The notes beneath the pieces were generated by a model, which was not told where the DNA came from, did not search any database, and was given only the letters and a program-made list of their open reading frames with translations. A program made the position numbers and the translations under genes. DNA of 64,000 nucleotides from Paraburkholderia ginsengisoli NBRC 100965 (GTDB lineage Bacteria > Pseudomonadota > Gammaproteobacteria > Burkholderiales > Burkholderiaceae): contig NZ_BBJF01000023.1 in NCBI RefSeq assembly GCF_000739735.1, forward strand, positions 1 to 64,000, read 5' to 3'. Below, piece after piece: positions 35,513 to 44,796 of the stretch; position 1 is the first letter of the stretch; every line of letters begins with the position of its first letter.

Positions 35513-36799
35513 ATGCAGCTTCTAACGATCGGAATCAATCACCACACTGCGCCTGTCGCCTTGCGCGAACGCGTGGCGTTTCCGCTCGAACAGATCAAGC
35601 CCGCATTGGACACCTTCAAGAGCGTCTGGCTCGGCCGCACGGCCCGCACGGCGCCGGAAGCGGCGATTCTGTCGACCTGCAACCGCACTGAACTCTACTG
35701 CGCGACCGACGACCAGGCCGCCCGTGAGGCCGCGATCCAGTGGTTTTCGAAGTATCACAACCTGCCTATCGACGAACTCGCGCCGCACGTCTACGCGCTG
35801 CCGCAGTCGGAAGCGGTGCGCCATGCGTTCCGCGTCGCGTCGGGGCTCGATTCCATGGTGCTGGGCGAAACGCAGATCGTCGGACAGATGAAGGATGCGG
35901 TGCGCACCGCGTCCGAAGCCGGCGCGCTCGGCACCTATCTGAACCAGTTGTTCCAGCGCACGTTCGCCGTCGCGAAGGAAGTGCGCAGCACGACGGAGAT
36001 CGGCGCGCAGTCGGTTTCCATGGCGGCGGCCGCCGTTCGGCTCGCCCAGCGCATTTTCGACAAGATCTCGAACCAGCGCGTGCTGTTCATCGGCGCGGGC
36101 GAGATGATCGAATTGTGCGCGACGCACTTCGCCGCGCAACATCCGCGTGAACTCGTCGTTGCCAACCGCACCGCCGAGCGCGGCTCGCGGCTCGCCGAGC
36201 GCTTCAACGGCCGGGCCATTCCGCTGTCGGAATTGCCGGCGCGAATGCACGAATTCGACATCATCGTGTCGTGCACCGCGTCCACGTTGCCGATCATCGG
36301 TCTGGGCGCGGTCGAGCGGGCGGTCAAAGCGCGTCGTCACCGGCCGATTTTCATGGTCGATCTCGCCGTTCCGCGCGATATCGAACCCGAAGCCGGCCAG
36401 CTCGAAGACGTGTTCCTGTACACCGTCGACGACCTCGGCGCGATCGTCCGCGAAGGCAATGCGTCGCGGCAAGCCGCCGTCGCGCAAGCTGAAGCGATCA
36501 TCGAAACGCGCGTGCAGAATTTCATGCAGTGGCTCGACGCACGCAGCATCGTGCCGGTGATCCGCCACATGCACACGCAGGCCGACGTGCTGCGCCGCGC
36601 CGAAGTCGAACGCGCGCAGAAAATGCTCGCGCGCGGCGAAGACCCCGCCGCCGTGCTCGAAGCGCTGTCGCAGGCGCTGACCAACAAGCTGATCCACGGC
36701 CCCACGCACGCGCTCAATCGCGCGAGTGGCGAAAACCGTGACACGCTCATCGAACTGATGAGCGGCTTCTACAAACACTCCGGTTCCACCGAGCGTTAG
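35513..36799 (+). CDS. hemA: Glutamyl-tRNA reductase (HemA)
   Basis: 428-aa enzyme. Catalytic C56 is in STCNRTELYC; LGETQIVGQMK is the substrate region and FIGAGEMIELC begins the NADPH domain. The C-terminal dimerisation helices end in GFYKHSG. It reduces glutamyl-tRNA to glutamate-1-semialdehyde, the first step of C5 haem synthesis. It starts at ATG 35513, with a very short leader if the TATAAT at 35481 is used. prfA follows after 123 nt, as in most beta- and gamma-proteobacteria. Confidence 0.96.
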   Translation: MQLLTIGINHHTAPVALRERVAFPLEQIKPALDTFKSVWLGRTARTAPEAAILSTCNRTELYCATDDQAAREAAIQWFSKYHNLPIDELAPHVYALPQSEAVRHAFRVASGLDSMVLGETQIVGQMKDAVRTASEAGALGTYLNQLFQRTFAVAKEVRSTTEIGAQSVSMAAAAVRLAQRIFDKISNQRVLFIGAGEMIELCATHFAAQHPRELVVANRTAERGSRLAERFNGRAIPLSELPARMHEFDIIVSCTASTLPIIGLGAVERAVKARRHRPIFMVDLAVPRDIEPEAGQLEDVFLYTVDDLGAIVREGNASRQAAVAQAEAIIETRVQNFMQWLDARSIVPVIRHMHTQADVLRRAEVERAQKMLARGEDPAAVLEALSQALTNKLIHGPTHALNRASGENRDTLIELMSGFYKHSGSTER

Positions 36800-36922
36800 C
36801 GGCGCAACTGCCGCCGCGCTTGTCCGCGCCGCCGCAAGTGGCGCGCGACGTGCTTCCGATCAGGGCATCTGCCCACTCCCCTAGTCGCCGTCCTTGCCGG
36901 AGTTCGCTCCGATACCCGTCCG

Positions 36923-38005
36923 ATGAAAACGAGCATGCAACGCAAGCTCGACCAGCTCACCACCCGGCTGGCCGAACTGAACGACCTGTTGAGCCGCGAG
37001 GACATCACCTCGAATCTCGATCAATATCGCAAACTCACGCGCGAACATGCGGAGCTTGGGCCGGTGGTCGAACACTACGCGCTGTGGCGCGAAGCGCGCA
37101 GCGACGAGCAAACCGCGCAGGAACTGCTGACGGACGCGTCGATGCGCGATTTCGCGGAGGAAGAAATTCGCGCGGCGCGCGACCGGATGGAGCACCTCGG
37201 CGCCGGGCTGCAGAAAATGCTGCTGCCGAAAGACCCGAACGACGACCGCAACATCTTCGTCGAAATCCGCGCGGGGACCGGCGGCGATGAGTCCGCGCTG
37301 TTCGCCGGCGATTTGCTGCGTATGTACCTGCGCTATGCCGAGCGCAATCGCTGGCAAGTCGAGATGATGTCGGCGAGCGAGTCCGACCTCGGCGGCTACA
37401 AGGAAGTGATTGTGCGGATCGCCGGCGAAGCCGCGTATTCGAAGCTCAAGTTCGAATCCGGCGGCCACCGCGTGCAGCGCGTGCCGGCCACCGAAACGCA
37501 GGGCCGCATTCACACGTCCGCGTGCACGGTCGCCGTGATGCCGGAAGCGGACGAAATCGGTGAAGTCGAGATCAATCCTGCCGATCTGCGGATCGACACG
37601 TTCCGGGCGTCGGGCGCGGGCGGTCAGCACATCAACAAGACCGACTCCGCGGTGCGCGTCACGCACTTGCCGACCGGCATCGTCGTCGAGTGTCAGGACG
37701 ACCGCTCGCAGCACAAGAACAAGGACCGCGCGCTGAAAGTGCTCGCCGCGCGCATCAAGGACAAACAGTCGCACGAACAGCAGGCGAAGGAAGCCGCCAC
37801 GCGCAAGAGCCTTATCGGCTCGGGCGACCGTTCGGAGCGAATCCGCACGTACAACTTCCCGCAAGGTCGGTTGACCGATCACCGGATCAACCTGACGCTG
37901 TATCGGCTCGACGCGATTATGGACGGCGACCTCGACGAACTGATCGCGGCGCTCGTCAGCGAACATCAGGCGGAGTTGCTGGCTTCGCTGGGCGATGCGG
38001 ACTGA
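36923..38005 (+). CDS. prfA: Peptide chain release factor 1
   Basis: 360-aa class I release factor, exact usual length. The GGQ tripeptide (233-235) in SGAGGQHINKTDSAVR is the peptidyl-tRNA hydrolysis centre. PAT (188-190) in RVPATETQGR is the RF1 stop-codon reader for UAA/UAG. The GGQ glutamine is methylated by PrmC, encoded next with an 11-nt overlap. Confidence 0.97.
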   Translation: MKTSMQRKLDQLTTRLAELNDLLSREDITSNLDQYRKLTREHAELGPVVEHYALWREARSDEQTAQELLTDASMRDFAEEEIRAARDRMEHLGAGLQKMLLPKDPNDDRNIFVEIRAGTGGDESALFAGDLLRMYLRYAERNRWQVEMMSASESDLGGYKEVIVRIAGEAAYSKLKFESGGHRVQRVPATETQGRIHTSACTVAVMPEADEIGEVEINPADLRIDTFRASGAGGQHINKTDSAVRVTHLPTGIVVECQDDRSQHKNKDRALKVLAARIKDKQSHEQQAKEAATRKSLIGSGDRSERIRTYNFPQGRLTDHRINLTLYRLDAIMDGDLDELIAALVSEHQAELLASLGDAD

Positions 38006-38873
38006 CGTGCCGATGATGCCCGCCACACCGGCCACCCCACTCACCCCCGCCGCGCTGCTGCGCGCTTCGTCGCTGCCGCCGCTCGAAGCGCGGATTCTGC
38101 TGACGCACGTGCTCGGCTGGCAGCGCACGCAGTTGATTACGCGCGGCGACGAGCCGCTGGACGACGCGAGCATCGCGCATTACCAGGCGCTGGAAGCGCG
38201 GCGTGTGGCCGGGGAGCCGGTCGCGCAACTGGTCGGTGCGCGGGAATTTTTCGGGCTGGATTTCGAAGTCACGCCGGACGTGCTGATCCCGCGTCCCGAA
38301 ACCGAGTTGCTGGTCGAAACCGCGCTGGCGGCCATCGAAAACATCTCGCGGCCACGCGTGCTCGACCTCGGCACCGGCACGGGCGCGATTGCGGTGGCGA
38401 TTGCGTCGACGCGGCCCGACGCGCAGGTTTGGGCGCTCGACCGCTCGGCCGAAGCGCTGGCGGTGGCTACACGCAACTCGACTCGCCTGCTGGACGCAAA
38501 ACGCCTGGGCGGCGCCGTGGCACTCCAGCAAAGCGACTGGTACGGCTCGCTCGATCCGGCGCTGCGCTTCGACGTGATGGTCAGCAACCCGCCGTACATT
38601 GCGAGCGGCGATCCACATCTGTCGGAAGGCGATCTGCGTTTCGAGCCACGCGGCGCGCTCACCGACGAAGCCGACGGCCTGAGCGCGATCCGCGTGATCG
38701 TCGCCGGCGCGCCCGCTCGGCTGGCCGCCGGCGGCGCATTGTGGATCGAGCACGGCTACGATCAAGCCGAAGCCGTGCGCGGATTGCTGAGCGCGCAAGG
38801 TTTCGCCCAAGTGCGCTCGGAGCGGGACCTTGCCGGTATCGAGCGAATCAGCGGCGGCCGGCGCGGCGGCTAG
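37995..38873 (+). CDS. prmC: Release factor glutamine N5-methyltransferase PrmC
   Basis: 292-aa SAM methyltransferase. SAM loop VLDLGTGTGAIAVAIA (122-137) and the catalytic NPPY (198-201) that holds the target glutamine are present. It methylates the GGQ of RF1/RF2. The start is uncertain: ATG 37995 overlaps prfA by 11 nt, while ATGs at 38013 and 38016 lie just after the prfA stop; none has a strong ribosome site. Any of them keeps the helical N-domain whole. Confidence 0.93.
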   Translation: MRTDVPMMPATPATPLTPAALLRASSLPPLEARILLTHVLGWQRTQLITRGDEPLDDASIAHYQALEARRVAGEPVAQLVGAREFFGLDFEVTPDVLIPRPETELLVETALAAIENISRPRVLDLGTGTGAIAVAIASTRPDAQVWALDRSAEALAVATRNSTRLLDAKRLGGAVALQQSDWYGSLDPALRFDVMVSNPPYIASGDPHLSEGDLRFEPRGALTDEADGLSAIRVIVAGAPARLAAGGALWIEHGYDQAEAVRGLLSAQGFAQVRSERDLAGIERISGGRRGG

Positions 38874-38999
38874 CCGACCGTCGGCTGGGGCCAAATACCC
38901 ACAGTCGGCGCGCGGCCAAAGCAACCCTCGGCCGGCCGTACCGAAATCCGCTATCATTTCAGCCTATTCCCTACACATCACGGAACCGCAAGGTCAGTC

Positions 39000-39311
39000 A
39001 TGGATACGCAACAACGCATCAAGCAAATCGTCGACGACAACAATGTCGTCCTCTTCATGAAGGGCACAGCCCAGTTCCCGATGTGCGGCTTTTCCGGCCG
39101 CGCCATCCAGATCCTGAAGGCGTGCGGTGTCGGCGAGATCAAAACCGTCAACGTCCTCGAAGACGACGAAGTCCGCCAGGGCATCAAGACATTCTCCAAC
39201 TGGCCGACCATTCCGCAGCTCTACGTGAAGGGCGAGTTCATCGGCGGCTCGGACATCATGATGGAAATGTACGAATCGGGCGAACTGCAGCAATTGTTCG
39301 CCGCGGCCTGA
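39000..39311 (+). CDS. grxD: Monothiol glutaredoxin (Grx4 type)
   Basis: 103-aa glutaredoxin with monothiol active site CGFS (29-32). WPTIPQLYVKGEFIGGSDIMMEMYESGEL is the glutathione and [2Fe-2S]-binding half. It carries Fe-S clusters between scaffold and target proteins. Standard length. TATCAT about 45 nt upstream may be its own -10. ubiX follows after 49 nt. Confidence 0.95.
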   Translation: MDTQQRIKQIVDDNNVVLFMKGTAQFPMCGFSGRAIQILKACGVGEIKTVNVLEDDEVRQGIKTFSNWPTIPQLYVKGEFIGGSDIMMEMYESGELQQLFAAA

Positions 39312-39360
39312 ACGGCCCCCTCCCTCTCTCCCCAGTTTTCCCGACAAGGCGCCGCGAGCC

Positions 39361-39960
39361 ATGGAAACACGCGCTGCGGCGCCCCGCCGACTGATCGTCG
39401 CGATCACCGGCGCGACCGGCGCCATCTACGGCATCCGGCTGCTCGAAACGCTGCGCAGGCTCGGCGGCGTCGAGAGCCATTTGCTGATTTCGAGCGCAGG
39501 CTGGCTCAATATCCAGCACGAACTCCAGTTGAGCAAAGAAGACGTTCATCCGCTCGCGGATGTCGTCCATTCGGTGCGCGATGTCGGCGCGAGCATCGCG
39601 TCCGGCTCGTTCGCCACCGACGGCATGGTGGTCGCCCCCTGCTCGATGAGGACGCTCGCGAGCGTCGCGCACGGCTTCTCCGACAACCTCATCACCCGCG
39701 CTGCCGACGTCACGCTCAAGGAGCGTCGTCGACTCGTGCTGCTCGTGCGCGAAACGCCGTTCAATCTCGCGCATCTGCGCAATATGAGCGCGGTCACCGA
39801 AATGGGCGGCGTGATCTTTCCGCCGCTGCCGGCGTTCTACAACCAGCCCGCGTCGATCGACGAAATGGTCGATCACACCGTGGCGCGCGTGCTCGATCTG
39901 TTTGCGCTCGGGCCGGCATTGTCGCCTGCATGGGCGGGATTGCGCGGCGGTCAGGAATAG
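39361..39960 (+). CDS. ubiX: Flavin prenyltransferase UbiX
   Basis: 199-aa flavoprotein with N-terminal AITGATGAIYGIRLLE (FMN site), APCSMRTLASVAHG and RRLVLLVRETPFNLAHLRNM, all diagnostic for UbiX. It makes prenylated FMN for the UbiD decarboxylase of ubiquinone synthesis. Position after hemA-prfA-prmC-grxD is the conserved Burkholderiales order. No terminator is visible before the LigB-type gene 154 nt downstream. Confidence 0.95.
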   Translation: METRAAAPRRLIVAITGATGAIYGIRLLETLRRLGGVESHLLISSAGWLNIQHELQLSKEDVHPLADVVHSVRDVGASIASGSFATDGMVVAPCSMRTLASVAHGFSDNLITRAADVTLKERRRLVLLVRETPFNLAHLRNMSAVTEMGGVIFPPLPAFYNQPASIDEMVDHTVARVLDLFALGPALSPAWAGLRGGQE

Positions 39961-40114
39961 CGCTCGGTTTCCCGCGCATCTGACCCGAGCGGCGCCGCCG
40001 GTTAATTGCCAACAGCAGCGACACAATCAATTCTGTTTTCGACCGTTTATCAAACGGCAGTGCGGGCCTATATTGCTAGTAACCCAACCTCTGCGCCGCG
40101 CCCTCGCGGCTGCC

Positions 40115-40900
40115 ATGAACCGCCTACCCTCGCTTTTCCTGTCCCACGGCGCGCCTACGCTGCCGATCGACCCGTCCATGCCGTCCGCGGAATTCGGCGT
40201 GCTGGGCGCGCAACTGCCACGTCCCGAAGCCGTGCTGATGCTGTCGGCCCATTGGGGCACCGCCGAACCGCTGGCAAGCATCGCCACGGCGCCAGAAACC
40301 ATCCACGACTTTTACGGCTTTCCGCGTCAGCTGTACGAAATTCAGTACCCGGCGCCGGGCGCACCCGATGTCGCGCGGCGCGCCGCCGTGCTGCTCGGCG
40401 ACAGCGGTATTCGCGCGGATGTCCAGCCGCACGGCCTCGACCACGGCGCGTGGGTGCCGATGCTACTGATGTTCCCGCACGCCGACGTGCCGGTCGCCCA
40501 ATTGTCGATCCAGCCGCATAAGGACGCCGCGCACCACTTCCGCGTGGGCCGCGCGCTGCGCTCGCTGAAAGACGACGGCGTAATGGTGATCGGCTCCGGT
40601 CAGATCACGCACAACCTGCGCGCCGCCGATTTCTCCGCGAGCCCGGAGGACGCCGATCCGCGCGTCACCGAATTCACCGACTGGTTCGAAGCAAAGCTCG
40701 CCGCGCACGACATCGACGCGCTGCTCGACTACCGTCGTCAGGCGCCGCACGCGGTACTCATGCATCCGACCGACGAACATCTGCTGCCCGTCTTCGCCGC
40801 TCTGGGCGCGGCCGACGACGACTATTCGCTGGCGATCCAATCGCTCGGCACCTATCAGCGCTCGCTCGCGATGACGAACTACGTCTTCGGCACCGCCTGA
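40115..40900 (+). CDS. LigB-type extradiol dioxygenase, 4,5-DOPA dioxygenase-like (YgiD family)
   Basis: 261-aa class III extradiol dioxygenase fold. Candidate metal ligands and active-site histidines are seen in LFLSHGAPTL (H10), SAHWG, PHGLDHGAWVPM and MHPTDEHLLPVF. The family includes plant DOPA dioxygenase and E. coli YgiD, which cleaves DOPA in vitro; the physiological substrate is unknown. The start is set at MNRLPSLF; the frame upstream is open but runs into ubiX. A strong terminator closes it at 40928. Confidence 0.85.
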   Translation: MNRLPSLFLSHGAPTLPIDPSMPSAEFGVLGAQLPRPEAVLMLSAHWGTAEPLASIATAPETIHDFYGFPRQLYEIQYPAPGAPDVARRAAVLLGDSGIRADVQPHGLDHGAWVPMLLMFPHADVPVAQLSIQPHKDAAHHFRVGRALRSLKDDGVMVIGSGQITHNLRAADFSASPEDADPRVTEFTDWFEAKLAAHDIDALLDYRRQAPHAVLMHPTDEHLLPVFAALGAADDDYSLAIQSLGTYQRSLAMTNYVFGTA

Positions 40901-40927
40901 GCCTGGCGTCGGGATCAGACGCCCAAC

Positions 40928-40963
40928 AAAAAGCCCGCCTGAGCAACTCAGGCGGGCTTTTTT
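40928..40963. terminator. Terminator between the LigB-type gene and the APC permease
   Basis: 14-bp perfect stem AAAGCCCGCCTGAG (40930-40943) / CTCAGGCGGGCTTT (40947-40960) with A- and T-tracts on its outer sides. Confidence 0.88.
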
Positions 40964-41012
40964 CGTCCCGGAATCTCGAACGAGCGATCCAGTAGACAGG
41001 CTGAAACGCGGC

Positions 41013-42608
41013 TTAATGCGCGCCCATGCCTTCGAGCACTTCGTCGTGCGTCTGACGCTCTTCCAGATATTCCGAGCGATAGCCGCTGTGGACGCCCCAG
41101 TAATAAAACACCAGCGAGAAGCCGATCACGACCAGCATGTCCCAGCCGTAAGGCAGGACGCCGTAACCGCCGAACTCTTTGCTGCCGATCAGCGACAATA
41201 CCGCCATGATCGGCAGGTAAGCGACCAGCCACCATGCGGCCTTCAGGTCGCGGCCCCAGCCGGCAAAGCCCGACTTCGCCTGGAAGTAGAAGTACACCGG
41301 CAGTGCAACGACCATCAGCAGAATAATTTCGCCGGTGAGCGGCCACTTGGCCCAGTACAGGATCAGCGACGCGCACACGAACGCGAACGGCGCGATCACC
41401 TTCATGCCGACGATGTGCAGCGGACGCTCCAGATCAGTCGCCGCGCGGCGCAGCGCCATCAGGCTGATCGGACCCGTCAGGTACGAGATCACGGTCGCGA
41501 CCGAAATGACCGCCGCCAGCGAGCTCCAGCCGCGGAAGAAGAACAGGAAAATGAACGACACGAACAGGTTGAACCACATTGCCTGACGCGGCACGCCGTA
41601 GAACGGGTGCACGTTGCCGAACATCTTCGGCATCGTGTTGTTGCGCTCCATTGCGTAGATCATGCGGGTGGTGGTCGCCATATACGTCGTACCGGTGCCG
41701 CTCGGGCTGACGAACGCGTCGACGTACAGCAGGATCGCCAACCAGTTCAGGTTCAGCGCGATCGCGAGTTCCGCGAACGGCGATGCGAAGTTGAAGTGGC
41801 TCCAGCCCTTCATCACGTCGCCCGGGCTCACCGCGCCGATGTACGCGATCTGCAGCAGCACATAGATCACCAGCGCCAGCAAGATCGAGCCGATCACCGC
41901 GAACGGCACGCTCTTGGCCGGATTACGCGCCTCACCGGCGAGGTTGATCGGGCTCTGGAAACCGTTGAACGCGAACACGATGCCGCTCGTCGCCACCGCC
42001 GTCAGCACAGACGACCAGCCGTACGGCGCGAACGTGCTCACTTCGCCGAAGTTTTCCTTATGGAAGCCCGTCAGCATCAAGCCGAGGATCGTCGCGCCGG
42101 GGATCACGAACTTGAAGATCGTGATCGCCGAATTGGCGCGCGCGAACAGTTTGACGCCCCAGTAGTTCAGCAGGAAGTAAATGATCACGAGGCCGGCGGA
42201 CAGCAATAACCCGTTTGTGGTTAATGACCCGTCGACGAATAACGCATGCGCCCACGCATAGGGCCACGTGCTCATATATTGAATGGAGGCTTCGGCCTCG
42301 ATCGGAATCACCGAAACGATTGCGATCCAGTTGGCCCACGCGCTGATGAAACCGACCAGCGCGCCGTGCGAATAGCGCGCGTAACGCACCATCCCGCCGG
42401 ACTCCGGGAACATCGCGCCGAGTTCCGCATAGGTCAAGGCAATCGCGAGAATCACGACCGCGCCGATGACCCAGGCACAAATGGCAGCGGGGCCGGCAAT
42501 TTTGGCCGCCTTCCACGCGCCGAACAGCCAGCCCGACCCGATGATCGAACCCAGGCCGGTCAGCAGTAGTGCGAACGGCCCGATGTTCCGTTGTATAGAA
42601 CTTTTCAC
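41013..42608 (-). CDS. APC-family amino acid permease
   Basis: 531-aa protein with about 12 hydrophobic spans. The APC N-terminal motif GLGSIIGSGWLFG and ESGGMVRYARYSHG are present; GFQSPINLAGEARNPAKSVP is the conserved cytoplasmic loop. The start is a GTG (VKSSIQRNIGPF) chosen because AGGAG lies 7 nt upstream; no ATG fits as well. Substrate cannot be assigned; the long C-terminal tail (YLEERQTHDEVLEGMGAH) is cytoplasmic. It stands alone, convergent with the LigB-type gene, and has an inverted repeat about 100 nt upstream. Confidence 0.88.
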   Translation of the reverse strand: MKSSIQRNIGPFALLLTGLGSIIGSGWLFGAWKAAKIAGPAAICAWVIGAVVILAIALTYAELGAMFPESGGMVRYARYSHGALVGFISAWANWIAIVSVIPIEAEASIQYMSTWPYAWAHALFVDGSLTTNGLLLSAGLVIIYFLLNYWGVKLFARANSAITIFKFVIPGATILGLMLTGFHKENFGEVSTFAPYGWSSVLTAVATSGIVFAFNGFQSPINLAGEARNPAKSVPFAVIGSILLALVIYVLLQIAYIGAVSPGDVMKGWSHFNFASPFAELAIALNLNWLAILLYVDAFVSPSGTGTTYMATTTRMIYAMERNNTMPKMFGNVHPFYGVPRQAMWFNLFVSFIFLFFFRGWSSLAAVISVATVISYLTGPISLMALRRAATDLERPLHIVGMKVIAPFAFVCASLILYWAKWPLTGEIILLMVVALPVYFYFQAKSGFAGWGRDLKAAWWLVAYLPIMAVLSLIGSKEFGGYGVLPYGWDMLVVIGFSLVFYYWGVHSGYRSEYLEERQTHDEVLEGMGAH

Positions 42609-42708
42609 GTCTTCTCCTGTATCAGAACCATGTCGGCACCGCGTGACAATCGCTTGTGGCGCTGGAGACGGGTGACGCGCATGCATGCGCGACGGAGCCA
42701 TTCTGGCA

Positions 42709-42748
42709 GGTGCAACCGACGCGCGGCGCGTAGTTTAACGGTTGCACC
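42709..42748. promoter_or_regulatory. Inverted repeat upstream of the APC permease
   Basis: GGTGCAACCG (42709-42718) and CGGTTGCACC (42739-42748) are exact complements 20 bp apart, 100-140 nt upstream of the permease start. The spacing and the lack of a T-run favour a regulator site over a terminator. Confidence 0.4.
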
Positions 42749-42864
42749 GGCTTGCTGCAGCGAAACTAAGGGTTCTCCCTGGCAAAAAGATCCGATGCGC
42801 AGCAAGCTTTGTAAGCAAAATTTGCGCCCATCGGGCACAAATTCGTAAAGATTTGACGATACTG

Positions 42865-42893
42865 TTGACCTTCGCTCGAAATGGCCGTATAAC
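42865..42893 (+). promoter_or_regulatory. Sigma-70 promoter of the cold-shock gene
   Basis: -35 TTGACC (42865-42870), 17-bp spacer, -10 TATAAC (42888-42893): ten of twelve consensus bases. A start of transcription near 42900 gives a leader of about 140 nt. Confidence 0.7.
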
Positions 42894-42899
42894 GTTCGG

Positions 42900-43040
42900 G
42901 CAGGATTTCAAGCGGCGAGTGAATTGGTCTTTCGTAGTTCGCCCATCAACGGTACTCCGGTTGGTCCCATTACCCCCTTCCTTGATTTTCATGCACCCTC
43001 TGGGCTTCGGCCTTATTTACCATCTTTAGGAACAAGTAAT
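42900..43040 (+). ncRNA. Long 5' leader of the cold-shock mRNA
   Basis: About 140 nt of non-coding, comparatively AT-rich sequence separate the promoter from the start codon. Long structured leaders are the temperature sensor of cspA-type mRNAs in E. coli. No conserved cold-box sequence can be claimed by eye. AGGAA at 43028 is the ribosome site. Upstream, AATTTG (42819-42824) / CAAATT (42838-42843) flanks a GCCC/GGGC stem. Confidence 0.45.
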
Positions 43041-43244
43041 ATGGAAACCGGTACCGTCAAGTGGTTCAATGACGCAAAGGGCTTTGGCTTCATCACGCCG
43101 GACGGCGGTGGCGAAGATCTGTTCGCGCATTTCTCGGAAATCCGCACGGAAGGCTTCAAAACGCTGCAAGAAAACCAAAAGGTTACGTTTGAAGTGAAGA
43201 CGGGCCCGAAGGGCAAGCAAGCCGCTAACATCAAGCCGGTGTAA
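43041..43244 (+). CDS. CspA-family cold-shock protein
   Basis: 67-aa single cold-shock domain: METGTVKWFNDAKGFGFI with RNP1 KGFGFI (13-18) and RNP2 DLFAHF (26-31). It binds single-stranded RNA/DNA and melts mRNA structure. It has a strong promoter, a long leader and an immediate terminator, so it is monocistronic and probably highly expressed. Which of the several paralogues it is cannot be told. Confidence 0.95.
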   Translation: METGTVKWFNDAKGFGFITPDGGGEDLFAHFSEIRTEGFKTLQENQKVTFEVKTGPKGKQAANIKPV

Positions 43245-43268
43245 GCGACACGCTTCCTTCTGGACGCA

Positions 43269-43296
43269 GAAAACCCCGCCTCGGCGGGGTTTTCTT
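43269..43296 (+). terminator. Terminator after the cold-shock gene
   Basis: Perfect 12-bp stem GAAAACCCCGCC (43269-43280) / GGCGGGGTTTTC (43283-43294). Confidence 0.88.
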
Positions 43297-43358
43297 ATAT
43301 CCGTCGCAAACTGAATGCGCTGATTATCTTCGCAGTATGCGACGGATTAGTTTGTTGG

Positions 43359-44618
43359 TTATCCGAACAAACGCCGGGCGTGAATACCGAGTCCCGTTGC
43401 GACGCTGGCGAGTCGATCGCCGAATACCGCTTTAGCATCCGGGAATGCCGAAGCCAATGCACCCGATAGAAACGCGAGTCCGGTTGACCCACCCGTGAAA
43501 TAAATCGCACCGACGTCGCGCGGCGCAATGCCCGCCGCCTGCACCGTGTCGCGCGCCGCCTGCACGATGCGCTGCGTTTCTTCGTGGCCGGCCTTGATGA
43601 GCTGCGCTTCGTCGAAAGCGAGGCGCAGGTCGCCTTCCACTTCATCCAGATCGATCAGGGTCTCGCCGCCCGCCGCCACGCCGATTTTCGCCTCTTCCGC
43701 ATGCGCCGCCAGCGCGTGCCCAAGGCGGCGCTCCACGACGCGCATCAGGCGGTCGTGGTGCCGGACCTCGGTGAACAGATGCCGCATCAGCGCGAGTTCA
43801 CTGACGCGTTTGGGCGCGTAGACGGTATTGATCAGGTGCCAGGTCGCCAGATCGAAATAGACCCGGTTCGGGATTTCGCGCCCTTCAGGATCGAGCGTCT
43901 GATAGCCCAGCTCGCGCAGGATGGTCGCCAGCTCGACGCGGCGGTCGAAGTCCGTGCCCGCCACGTGGACGCCGTGGTGAGCCAGCACGTCGTCCTTGCG
44001 TTCGACGCGTTTCATCCGCTCCGGCCCGACCCGCACCAGCGAAAAGTCCGACGTGCCGCCGCCAATGTCGGCCACCAGCACGAGCCCTTCTTCCGTCAGA
44101 TGCGATTCGTAGTCGAACGCGGCCGCGATCGGCTCATACTGAAAGTGGATCTCGCGCAAACCGACCGAGCGCGCGGCAGCTTCGAGCTGCTGCTGCGCCA
44201 TCCGGTCGGCGCGCGGATCGTCGTCGACGAAAAACACCGGGCGGCCCAGCACCGCGCGCTCGATCGGGCCGCCGGCGCTCCGTTCGGCCGAGCGTTTCAG
44301 ATGATCGACGAAAATCGCGATCACCTCCGTGTACTTGATCGCGGAGCCGTCGCCGAGATCCGTCGAGTTCTCGGCGAGCGGCGAGCCGAGAATGCTTTTC
44401 ATCGAGCGCATCAGACGGCCGTCGAAGCCGTCGATGTACGCCGCCAGCGCCGCCCGCCCGAATTCGCGGGTGTCTTCGTCGGTATTGAAAAAGACGGAGG
44501 TCGGCAGCGTCGTGTAGGCGCCTTCGACCGGCGCGAGCTTGAGCGAAGCGCCGTCAGGCACGGCCACAGCCGAGTTGGAAGTACCGAAGTCAATCGCGCA
44601 ATAGTTCATGGCAGGCAT
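43359..44618 (-). CDS. Hsp70-like ATPase of the YegD type
   Basis: 419-aa actin/Hsp70-fold protein, shorter than DnaK and without its C-terminal lid. Phosphate loops are CAIDFGTSNSAVAV (phosphate 1) and VLVADIGGGTSDFSLVR (phosphate 2); FTGGSTGLAFL is the adenosine motif. YegD-like proteins lack a normal substrate-binding domain and their clients are unknown. The start could be MPAM (44618) or the next Met (44609). It is divergent from an MFS gene with 178 nt between. Confidence 0.85.
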   Translation of the reverse strand: MPAMNYCAIDFGTSNSAVAVPDGASLKLAPVEGAYTTLPTSVFFNTDEDTREFGRAALAAYIDGFDGRLMRSMKSILGSPLAENSTDLGDGSAIKYTEVIAIFVDHLKRSAERSAGGPIERAVLGRPVFFVDDDPRADRMAQQQLEAAARSVGLREIHFQYEPIAAAFDYESHLTEEGLVLVADIGGGTSDFSLVRVGPERMKRVERKDDVLAHHGVHVAGTDFDRRVELATILRELGYQTLDPEGREIPNRVYFDLATWHLINTVYAPKRVSELALMRHLFTEVRHHDRLMRVVERRLGHALAAHAEEAKIGVAAGGETLIDLDEVEGDLRLAFDEAQLIKAGHEETQRIVQAARDTVQAAGIAPRDVGAIYFTGGSTGLAFLSGALASAFPDAKAVFGDRLASVATGLGIHARRLFG

Positions 44619-44796
44619 CGCCGCTCAGCTGGCGCGGACAGAAAGGGGAGCGGCTTTGTATCACGAAAGCTCGATGAGCATCAACTAACGCTTTCCAGCG
44701 TGGCCGCAGTATTGCAAAGCTTCGTTCGACGGAATGAATTTTGCTCTTTGCGACAGGATACGCCGCCAAATTTCCAGATTGAGGAGACCTCAAGCA

